Part shown: one piece after another, positions 1-9,112 of the stretch
Numbering within the stretch: position 1 is the stretch's first letter
How the letters are laid out: every line of letters begins with the position of its first letter
NCBI GenBank assembly: GCA_014058105.1
Contig: JACGCM010001948.1
Location: forward strand, 3,472,001-3,536,000
Origin: Kingdonia uniflora
Taxonomy: Eukaryota > Streptophyta > Magnoliopsida > Ranunculales > Circaeasteraceae
Length of the DNA: 64,000 nt
Direction of reading: 5' to 3'
The notes under the pieces: generated by a model
Seen by the model: the letters and a program-made list of their open reading frames with translations, nothing else
Told to the model about the DNA's origin: nothing
Databases searched by the model: none
Made by a program: the position numbers and the translations under genes

Positions 1-691
1 ATTATTTATTCTGATTAGCCAGTAATACCATTATCAAAATGTATGTCTTGAAAACCTAAATATTGTGCAAGTTGACACTATTTTTAGGAGAAATTTAATG
101 CCAACTGAAGTTACCTGGGTTTCTGGTAGTTACTGCACGATTATTATTGGCATGATATTCTAAAATGACAATGTGCCTATTACGAAGGCTTTAAGGATTT
201 TGTTTGTTAGTACGTATATGGGAGTATTAGTGATAGGTTACGGTCGTCGCCCACCCGTTTCAGGCTTCACGTATCGCGAGACATTATTGAATCTTCTATA
301 ATTCAGAAAGTTATGTTTATTTTATTTCATAGTATTTTGTTTTATATGTATTTTTTATTTTAGATAGATCTTATTTAAGAGATCTTGAGAATAAGGAAGC
401 TTCCTTTATAGGAGTTCCACTAGAATTAGAAGGCTTGTTCTATAAAAGCCTAAGTTAGAGTTTATTTTTTTAGGTTGTTTGAGTTGAGTTTGTTTTAGGT
501 ATGGTTTAGTAGATGGATTTAATGAATTAGTAGTCAATTTTCGTTAGTTTAATTGTTGCATCTTCAATCTTTTTCGCTTCCACGAGATTATTTGCATTAA
601 TTAGAAAGTTTCTATCTCAGATTATGGGTATGAGCTGACTTAAGTTTATTATCCTTGATATAGGTCTATAAACTTTTATATAATACTTTTG
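1..691. other. Stretch without a recognisable gene
   Basis: No convincing coding frame is seen. The part from about 300 to 690 is AT-rich and has short motifs reminiscent of an LTR end (a TATAAAAG-type box near 442), but I found no partner repeat or target duplication, so it stays unassigned. It ends at the TTTTG duplication (687-691) that borders Copia element A. Confidence 0.4.
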
Positions 692-938
692 TGTTGAATA
701 ATAAACTATTCTACTACTAGATAATCATACACATAATATGAAATAAGAATAGAGAGTTATTATTGATAGGTTGTTATGTGTTACAAATGCTGAGCCCTTA
801 AAAGAGTTAAATACTCTCTCTAGAACTCTCCCTAAAACTCTCCCCATAAATCCTAATTTATATGGGCATTGTTAGGAGTCCAGTAGGACACCTCAACCCA
901 GTTAGGTTCCCACATTGGGCCAGACCCAACTCATAATA
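692..938 (-). repeat. Copia A 3' LTR (left end in the window)
   Basis: This is a 247-bp terminal repeat matching 7958-8185 with many substitutions and small indels. Shared blocks include the opening TGTTG-ATAATAAACT and the CTCTCCCCATAAA segment. It lies downstream of the RNase H domain on the coding strand, so it is the 3' LTR. Confidence 0.9.
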
Positions 939-949
939 CTCCCCCTTGG
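939..949 (-). promoter_or_regulatory. Polypurine tract of Copia A
   Basis: On the - strand the bases abutting the 3' LTR read CCAAGGGGGAG, a typical polypurine tract for plus-strand priming. The same tract and the next ~30 bp recur beside the left LTRs of elements B and C. Confidence 0.75.
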
Positions 950-1203
950 GGTGTTCCATACCAGGACGACTTGCCTCGTCAAAACATCTGCCTAGCAAAA
1001 CCCCTTTGGGTAAAATGTTGTGCAAGGAAAAAGTACAATCCTACGCCTGTATGGGTTGTGGACGCATATACGTTGCCTCATCAAAACCTCTTAAGATAAA
1101 AATTGCATTATCAGGAAAAGGAGTGCAACACGCATGTGTCCATGTAAGGACGGGATTATTCCCCCTGACGTCTATTTCCCTGAGATAATAAATCATGTAA
1201 ACT

Positions 1204-1497
1204 CTACATGCTGATTCTGTGTACCAATCTCTTGAACATAGGATGTGCAAGAGCCTTCCTGAATATGTCAACTAAGTTATCTTCTGAACGAACTTGAACA
1301 ACGTCAATCTCATTCGTCATCTGTAACTCGTGTATGTGGAAGAATTTGGGTAAAATATTCTTCGTTCTGTCACCTTTAATAAATCCGACTTTAACTTGAA
1401 TGATGTAAGCTGCGTTGTCTTCATACAAAGTCGTCGGTTTACCTTGGATAGAACTTAGACCGCAACTTCCGTTGATGTGATTAATCATGGACCACAA
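1204..1497 (-). pseudogene. Copia A RNase H remnant
   Basis: A 97-codon frame carries the characteristic Ty1/Copia RNase H C-terminal pattern: an EDNAA block, a GFIKGDRTK-type block, a PKFFHIHELQ block and a final 'SEDNLVDIFRKAL' block. It is continuous with the RT remnant upstream on the - strand, but separate frames are needed to join them, so the polyprotein is broken. Role in an intact element: degradation of the RNA strand during reverse transcription. Confidence 0.85.
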
Positions 1498-1716
1498 CCA
1501 AAATCATTTTATGCCTGCTTGATGAAGTGTAAGAATCTCTGCGTGGTTCGAGGATGTAGCAACCATCGTCTGCTTCACCGATCTCCATGAAATCGTTGTA
1601 TTTCCATACAAGAACACATAGCCCGTTCATGATCGGCCTTTATGTGGATCTGATAAGTATCCTATATCGGCGTATCCTATAATTTCTCGTTTGCCATTAT
1701 TTGGATATAACAGACC

Positions 1717-2678
1717 TTAGTCTTTTGTGCCGATGAGGTACCTCAGAATGTGTTTGATCTCATTCCAATGCCTTTGGGTAGGAGCAGAACTATGCCGAGC
1801 CAAGCAGTTCACTGTGAATGAGATGTATGGTCGAGTACACCCTGTTAAGTATAGTAAAGCACCGATAGCTCCTAGATATGGCGTCTCAAGCCATATGAGT
1901 TTCTCCTCTTTATCTAGAGGACGATAGATGTCCTTGTTTATATCCAATAAACGAACATGCATAGGTGTCTTGGCATTGTGTGTCGTATCCCTACTGAAAC
2001 GTTTTATGATCTTTTCGGTATATGTCGCCTGATGAACGATTATGCCGCGACCAAGATGTTCAATCTGCAAACTGAGACAAAATTTGGTATTCTCAAGGTA
2101 TTCGACGGCTTTCGCGATCTCCCCCGGAGTTTTGATGATATTCAAATCGTCTACATATACTGCAATTATGGCAAAACCAATATTCATTTTCTTGATGAAA
2201 ATGCACGGGCAAACAAGGCTATTTGCAAAACCCTCGGCTTTCAAATATTCAATCAACCTGTTGTGCTACATGAGCCCTGATTGTTTTGGACTATACAATG
2301 ACTTATCCAATTTTATTATGTAGGCACCCCACCCCGTGTGGCGGGCATTGTCGCTTCTGGAAGTTTAAACCCTTTTGGTAACTTCATGTAAATTTCCATA
2401 TCTAATTTTCTATATAGATACGCATTAACTATCCATAAGCGCATGTTAAACTTGTTCTCAACAACTGACAGACTGATCAAGTAACGGAACGTTATAACGT
2501 CTATGACTGGAGAGTAGGTTTCATCATAATCAATGTCAGGTCTTTGAGAAAATCCCTGGGGAACTAGTTTTGCCTTGTACCTAACTATATTTCCCAGTTC
2601 ATTACGTTTCTGTACAAATACCCATTTATAACCGACAGGCTTGATACCATCTTGCTTAGAGACTATTGGTCCAAACAC
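1717..2678 (-). pseudogene. Copia A reverse transcriptase remnant
   Basis: Two frames (2316-2678 and 1717-2256) together cover most of a Copia reverse transcriptase. The first begins with the KPVGYKWVFVQKRNELG-type N-terminal motif and continues through 'YSPVIDVITFR'. The second contains the catalytic YVDD box and the later 'HSSAPTQRHWNEIKHILRYL' segment that precedes RNase H. The two halves are separated by stops and extra bases near 2257-2345, so no intact enzyme can be made. Confidence 0.9.
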
Positions 2679-3393
2679 CTCGCGTTTAGCTAGTCTCCTA
2701 TTCTGGCCAATTTGTACGACTTCTACATTCGTCTACAGTGAGTGGTTCTGGATCATCATCCTCGATGGCGAGCGCAACAACGAAAATGAATACTTCATCG
2801 ACTATTACTTCTGAACGATCCCACGTGGTGCCATTAAAAACAAAGTTAATTGAGATCTCTCAATTATTATATCCATCTGCCCCCCGGGATTGTCTCCTAA
2901 TAATTCACGTGGACACGTAGCTACTATAGCCCTGTCAATGAGAGGTTCCATCCCCGATGAATCGACTACACCATTAGTCTTTTCTTTTCCCGTACGCTGT
3001 TTCTTAGGCCTCGGCTCAGCATCCTTCTTTGCAGCAGGGCGTCCTCTCGTGATGCGCGGCTTGGATTCATTTGTGGGTCGCACACTAGTTCCTGAACATC
3101 CAGTTGTGCAGGTGCATTGCATTACTTACAGGTACATGCACCTTGGTTACTTTAGCAGCATCGTTGAATGCATCCGGCAATTCATTAGCGATCTATTGTA
3201 AGTATAGAATCCACTGCACTTCATTGTCACCTTGATTGGTTAGGGGATCGATGAGACAACGATGGTGTTTTCTAACTAATCTTAGAAACTTTCTCAGCAT
3301 TGACTGCCATATTTTCCCCCAATGTTGGGAAAATTGTTTCATCAAAGTGACAATTTGTGAATCTCGCAGTAAATACATCGTCGGTAGTGGGTT

Positions 3394-4020
3394 TTAAGTA
3401 TCGAATGATAGATGGTGAATCGTAACCCACATAGATATCGAGCTGACATTGGGGTCCCATCTTCGTATGTTGTGGTGGTGTAATTGGCACCTGTACGGAA
3501 CATCCAAATGTTCGTAGATGGGCCACACTGGGGAATATTGATTATTAGATGTTGAACGAATTCTAATCAGAGTGGTAGCATGCGGAGTTGTATGGCCCCA
3601 CGCAGTGGCCGGAAGCTGAGATCGTAATAACAGTGGCCTAGCGATTAATGGTAATTGCTTGATTAGATTCTCCGCCATCCCATTTTGGGTATGGACATGG
3701 GGTATTGGATGCTCGACATCTATTCCATTAGCGGTACAATAATCAGCAAAAGCCTTTGAGGTAAACTCACCAACGTCGTCAAATCTCACAGATGATAATA
3801 GGCAAACATTTGACCATCTTGCAGATGCATCAATTAAGACCATATTGTATTTAAACAGACCACTATGTGGATGGATAGGTCAACATATGTCTCCATGGAT
3901 ACGTTGGAGAAAGGCTGGAGACTCCAACTCCACCTTGGTCTTACTAGGTTGGACTATAAGCTTTCCCTGAGAACAGGCGTTGCACGGGCAATCTTGCAAA
4001 ACTTGGATCTTCTCTTACGT
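3394..4020 (-). pseudogene. Copia A integrase remnant
   Basis: The 3394-3843 frame includes the stretch 'TANGIDVEHPIPHVHTQNGMAEN' and the following 'ARPLLLRSQLPATAWGH' pattern, the typical C-terminal half of a Copia integrase core. Just upstream, around 3960-4010, a CxxC-type pair (CNAC) fits the end of the HHCC zinc domain. Stops between the pieces show that it is inactive. An intact copy would join the cDNA to target DNA, giving the 5-bp duplication seen at the ends. Confidence 0.8.
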
Positions 4021-4113
4021 GAGTGAATGTCCAGAGGTACTATTGATAATTTTTCTCATCATCCGTTGTCCAAGATGTTCGAAACGGTCATGCCAAATCC
4101 TAAACGTTTTTTC

Positions 4114-4560
4114 TTATAATGGAGAAAAATAAGTGATTGTATATGTTTCAACATGCCTGAAAGCAGTGAAATAAAGCCCTAAGACATACATTGGACATCG
4201 TTCCAATATAAGTTCTTGACCGTTAGGCGAATAGGTCATGCATAAAATATGTTTCTCATCTTTTCCTATTGTTTTTACTTGATAATCGTTATCATGCATG
4301 TCCCTAAAACTTAGTAAATTCTCGGTAGATTTACTAACAAATAACGCGGACTTGATACTCAATATCGTACCGTTAGGGAGTAATAGTGTGGGGCTCCCTG
4401 AGCCCTCTATGATACTGGTTAACCCAATAACAGTTTGAATGTCCTTGACATACGCGGTCAAGTTTGAGAAATACCATTTATCTCGAAGGATCGAGTGTGT
4501 GGTACCACCGGTAACAAGACATGTGTCACAACTCGTCCTATTATCAATTAGTGTTTTATA
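4114..4560 (-). pseudogene. Copia A protease and pre-integrase remnant
   Basis: Reading from about 4550 on the - strand gives the Copia aspartic-protease context 'CLV.GGTTHSILRDK', followed by 'LPNGTILSIKSALFVSKSTENLLSFRDM', as in the protease and gag-pre-integrase region. The expected catalytic D-S/T-G reads T-G-G here, so the aspartate appears lost. No in-frame link to gag or integrase remains. Confidence 0.75.
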
Positions 4561-4862
4561 GGCAGAAATATTAATGGGATACCTGTATATATAGCTGATT
4601 AAGAACTATTTATACTTCAAATTAACTACTATCCCAAGCAATAATTTTAATAATCATAATTATAACAAAATTAAAATCTCATATATTATTACTGAGTGTG
4701 TCACGAGGACTTTATTAAACATGAATGATATGTTCCTAAAATAATCAAAATGAATACTAGAAAAGTAAATCAAGTCTTTGCAACTAAAGAAAAGAAACTA
4801 CTAGTGTTCTCTATTGTGACATCACACATCTACTGAGATATCGCTACTGATTACTCCGTACG

Positions 4863-5777
4863 TTGATCCATGTCGGTATCAGTTTCGCCAAAGAAGTCAG
4901 CCACTGCAAACTCCATAGTCATGGAAGTTATGTCAGTGGTGATGTGGTTAGCCTGGACTTTGTTGACTTTAGGCACCCTCGGTGTCTTGCAGTCTCGTAC
5001 CCAGTGTCCAGCTACCCCACATCTCAAACAAAGAGATTCGTGATTTGGCTTCTTGATCTTCTTCGATTTCTGTGGTTTACCAACCTCTTTAAACCTGTTA
5101 CTCTTCTGAGGGCCCAGGAATCCTCGATTCCCGCCTTCAGTCGCATTTCCACTTCCATAACCATGTTCCTAGTTGTCTTTGTCATTAGATAAGATTTTTC
5201 GTGCAATGGATGTCCTCCTCCCAGGGGAATACCTCCCTCTTGTTCAGCAGTGAACAAGAGTTATATCTGATCTGCATGATTCCTGAATTCCAATTTTGCA
5301 CACTGGTCCTGAGAGCAACTTGTGACTATAGAAATGTGGAGAAAGTCTTGTGCAACATCTCTCCCTCGAAGACATAAGTAATACTGAGCCTCATCGTCGA
5401 CACAATTTTCTATATTGTTGAGTTATAATCAGCCACAGTCTTGAAGTCATATAACCTCAAGTTGTTCCAGCGGTTGCGGTTCTTAGGCTTCCTTAGGATT
5501 TGTTGGAGACCAAAGCGTTGTTATAAGCATCTCCATAACTCATGGATCTCCGCAATATAGGTGCTCAAGCTTCAGCTCCAGCTCCAGCTGAAGGTGGGTG
5601 CGCATAACCAACATGGCCAATGCCTTGAGTGGTTCTGAGACGGTGTTATCTGCAACAATCGACTTTGAGATGTTCATTGTTTTCAAATAAAGTTTTATGT
5701 TCGTACACCAAGAAAGGTAGTTGGAACCATCTAGCCGCAATGGTTCGTAATCAACGTAACGTGGTCTCGCAGACATC
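4863..5777 (-). pseudogene. Copia A gag remnant with zinc knuckle
   Basis: The - strand begins with a gag N-terminus at 5540-5800 containing 'LRLDGSNYLSWCTNIKLYLK', the usual start of plant Copia gag (UBN2-like). Near 4980-5040 the translation 'CLRCGVAGHWVRDC' is a CX2CX4HX4C zinc knuckle for RNA packaging. Frames between the two are interrupted. The start region is triplicated (see 5637-6062). The first in-family ATG is probably the one whose codon ends the repeat unit (MSARPRY), not the further upstream ATG. Confidence 0.8.
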
Positions 5778-6062
5778 ATAGATGGTGTTATTTGCAACAA
5801 TCGACTTTGAGATGCTTATTGTTTTCAGATGGAGTTTTATGTTCGTATACCAAGAAAGATAGTTGGAACCATCTAGCCGCAATGGTTCGTAATCAACGTA
5901 ATGTGGTCTCCCAGACATCAAGAGACGGTGTTATCTGCAACAATCGACTTTGAGATGTTCATTGTTTTCAAATGGAGTTTTATGTTCGTACACCAAGAAA
6001 GGTTGTTGGAACCATCTAGCCGCAATGGTTTGTAATCAATGTAACGTGGTCTCGCAGACATC
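5637..6062 (-). repeat. Three tandem copies (~142 bp) of the gag start region
   Basis: Units at about 5637-5777, 5778-5919 and 5920-6062 are near-identical. Each holds the gag ATG and about 45 following codons on the - strand (MSARPRY through the IVADNTVS area). Only the lowest-coordinate unit joins the rest of gag. The other two lie upstream in the leader, with stops or frame changes between units. Confidence 0.9.
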
Positions 6063-7957
6063 TGTTATGCAAAATGTAGATCGTAATTAGTAATAATTAT
6101 TGATAAACATTTTGAATGCATATAAACAGATTATAGTACTTAGAATAACAGAAAATAAATGATTCTTAATCATGTTATAGTTGAACCTTGTTCATATTCT
6201 AATACTCATGAAAAAAATTTCTAATGATTAAATCTCAACTTTACCCCGTAAAATGATGATCTTAATCTTAGATGTGCGTTTTAATAAAATCTTAGCCAAA
6301 ATCGTTATTCAAAACCACTAGATGTGTGTGTTTTTTATTCTGACAACTATGGTATTATAATCCCTAAAGTTCTATAAGATTTGTATATTCTAGCCAAATG
6401 ACCATATTTGCTACGAATATGAGGGGTATTAGATGTTTAGTTGACAAGTGGTCCCACCCCGAAGTCTGCTGAGTTCACAAGATAGGTAGATTAGTCATGT
6501 CTTTGAACTAACATTCTATGGTATTATAGGTTGTTATTAGTGCATATATACCTCTAAATATTATCAAGTAACATCTAATTGCACCTAGATACGTAAAATT
6601 GGTTCCTCAGACACCAAGTTTTTAGAAAATAAGACTAAGTTAATTCCTAATTGATCTATAATTATTGTCTTTGACATTTAACCGTGATTTAGATATGACT
6701 TTCAATCGTATTCTAAATTAGTCTTGATTTTTGTATTATCTCTGATCCCTGGTCAGGATAATTAGTATCCTAGTGGCATTCCATTAATATCATATAAGCT
6801 ATCGTAAAATACTTAAGCAGGTATTAATCTATTTTTTTATATTACATATAAGTTAGTCAGTTTTTCTATAAAGAGCACCCGTTCCCACGAAAATTTTAAA
6901 AAAATAATTTCGTAAAAAAAATTTAAAAATGGGTCTCCCCAATGTTAGGTCCATTCAATAGGAATTTTTTTAAAAAAATAAAATAAAATAGACTGAATTT
7001 GACTAAAAAAAATGATTTAATAAGTTATTTTTAGTGTTTGGACCGGTCTAACTTGGTCTGGGTCAAGGCCTGGACCGGGTTGACCGGTCTGGACTAGTTT
7101 GACTTGGTCAAACTGGCTTGACACGTGTCACTGCTACAATGTCATCCTTGTCACTGTTATAGTACGTATGGGTCCCACGCCATGTCAACTGCCGCGTGTC
7201 CATGAAACATGTCTGTCACGTTAGCATGTGGTGAGTCCCTCCTGCCACGTCAGCATATAATGGGTCCCTCTGCCACGTGTCCATGAAACATGTCTGCCAC
7301 GTTAGCATGTGGTGAGTCCCTCCTGCCACGTCAGCATATAATGGGTCCCTCTGCCACGTGTCCTTGACACATGCGATTTTGAGGATTAAGTCTGATCTAG
7401 GTCCAACTTTCTTAAAATGAGTCTGGATATATGGACGTAATCGTCATGACCTAAGTTAACATCGTCAGCATGATTTAAAAAAAAAAAACCCTAAAAGGGT
7501 AGGTAACATCGTCATGACCTAAGCACCACCAAAAATTGGGTTTTTGGCCGGGAACTTTTCAGTTTTCACCCAGTTTTTCCGGTGGTAGGGACATCTCACG
7601 GAGGAGTGTGATATATGGACGTAATCGTTATAGCGTAGGCTACGCAACAAAATTACAAGTGCATAAATCCAATTACTAGAACGATCCCTATTTTAGTTTA
7701 AAAACAGTCATTTACAAGGGTGAAAAACACTAAAAATAGGTCTAAATTTTTTGAAAAATAAATAAATATTAATCTACAAACTCAGATTTACATATCTTAT
7801 ATGTTAGATCATGCAATTAATACATAAAAATGAAATTTAAAAATAAATAAATAAATAAAAATATTGTACCTCTCAGCAACGCAAAAATCCAAAAAACACT
7901 TCCTTGGAGAGTCTTTTTATCATTTTGGTCCAGTAGCTTTTCGTAGTGCTGATAACG
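6063..7957 (-). other. Copia A 5' leader, non-coding
   Basis: Long untranslated leader between the right LTR (5' LTR on the coding strand) and gag. Blocks of it recur in elements B and C: the 'ACATCTAATTGCACCTAG' area, the GGACCGG/TTGAC-rich segment near 7040-7120, and the CACGTG-rich segment near 7120-7380. No coding frame is supported. Confidence 0.7.
7191..7370. repeat. 81-bp tandem repeat in Copia A leader
   Basis: Copy 1 (7191-7271) and copy 2 (7272-7352) are almost identical, and a third copy starts at 7353 and fades after about 18 bp. Each unit contains a GCCACGTG- or GCCGCGTG-type box and a CCACGTCAGC box. Confidence 0.9.
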
Positions 7958-8185
7958 TGTTGGATAATAAACTATTCTACTACTAGACAATCATACACAT
8001 AACATGATAGAAGAATAAAAAGTGATTATTGATAGGTTGTTCTGTGTTACAAATATTGAACCCTTAAATACTCTCTCTCTCAAACTCTCCCCATAAACCC
8101 TAGTTTATATGGGTTTTATCAGGAGTCCACTAGGACACCCCAACCCATTTGAGTTCCCACCTTGGGCCGGACCCAACTCCTAACA
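7958..8185 (-). repeat. Copia A 5' LTR (right end in the window)
   Basis: A 228-bp repeat from TGTTGGATAA to CCTAACA, partner of 692-938. On the coding strand it is the 5' LTR. Immediately inside it the - strand reads CGTTATCAGCACTACG, the position of the primer binding site, which does not match the usual initiator-Met complement TGGTATCAGAGC. Confidence 0.9.
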
Positions 8186-8190
8186 TTTTG

Positions 8191-8888
8191 TACTTAATTG
8201 GTTAACTTCAAACCAAATTCTTGTGTTTCTTAAATTTCATAAAATCTACTACTTACTACAATAAAACCTCTCTAAGCTAATACGTGAAAGTTGATAACCC
8301 CTCTATATTTGTTGAAAAGTGTCAACACCCATGATAAGCTCTCTAACTTTACATTTTGACCACCCTGAATAAAAGTATGGCCCGACAATTCTATATATTA
8401 ATACACAAGTAAATGTATTTCAAATGAACTACAAATACTGAATCCACAAGACAGTTTAACAAGGCAAGACTACTAAAATTAAACTCTGGCTAGATACAAG
8501 TCTGACTTTGGAAATAACACTTAGAACATACACCGAAACCTTTTCCGAGTGCCCCTACAGTAAGCCAGAAAGTATGTCATAGTAGAACCTCGTCAACAGG
8601 TCCATCCTACAAATTTTCTCTATAAATAGCCAGGGCAAAACATAATCAACTCATTAGTTATCTCAAATTCTCAAGGACAATAGTCGGAGAATCGTGCACC
8701 TTGGGTACAATGAACCACCAGACCCCTTTTCCGTTTAATTTACTCTCGGTACGTTTCAGTGATTACCGGTTCTACTCTCAGTAGAGTCCAGTGAGTCCAA
8801 CCGTATGTGACTGGAGAGTTGGATGCAATTAAAAAAATCTGCTACTTAATAACTTGCAACCATAGGCACAAAAACAAAACTGAACCCA
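8191..8888 (+). other. Intergenic and distal promoter region of LHCB4
   Basis: No coding frame. A TATAAATAG box sits at 8621-8629, about 490 bp before the LHCB4 ATG, so either the 5' UTR is long or a nearer weak promoter is used. The segment 8255-8420 resembles a dispersed plant repeat (ACCTCTCTAAGCTAATAC near 8268), but no ends were found. Confidence 0.4.
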
Positions 8889-8905
8889 GATAAGGAGAAG
8901 ATAAG
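8889..8905 (+). promoter_or_regulatory. Paired I-box (GATAAG) motifs upstream of LHCB4
   Basis: Two GATAAG boxes lie at 8889-8894 and 8900-8905, about 210 bp before the LHCB4 start codon. GATAAG I-boxes are a well-known feature of light-regulated Lhcb and RbcS promoters. Function here is inferred from motif and position only. Confidence 0.5.
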
Positions 8906-9112
8906 GCCTAGAGTCTCTCCACCTTTAGATGGATACTCTCTTGAAATCTAGTGGCTGGAAACTATCTGCATGGATAGACCACAAAATTTCAAAAATCTCT
9001 GTAGTCCTCTTGTTACCAATTATAACACTCTCATTCTACCACCGCACAACACCATCACACGCTAAAAGCACCAACGCACTTGGCACACACCTTACTCCAA
9101 AAACCACCGGTC

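Larger units (their letters stand above)
692..8185 (-). mobile_element. Copia LTR retrotransposon A, full-length but decayed
   Basis: Two similar LTRs (692-938 and 7958-8185), each bounded by TG-type and CA/TA-type ends, enclose Copia coding remnants on the - strand. The element is flanked by an exact 5-bp duplication TTTTG (687-691 and 8186-8190), so both ends are well fixed. Reading on the - strand the order is leader, gag, zinc knuckle, protease, integrase, reverse transcriptase, RNase H, which is the Ty1/Copia order (integrase before RT). A purine tract adjoins the left LTR. All coding parts carry stops or frame breaks, and the two LTRs differ visibly, so this is an old, non-autonomous copy. 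Confidence 0.93.
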
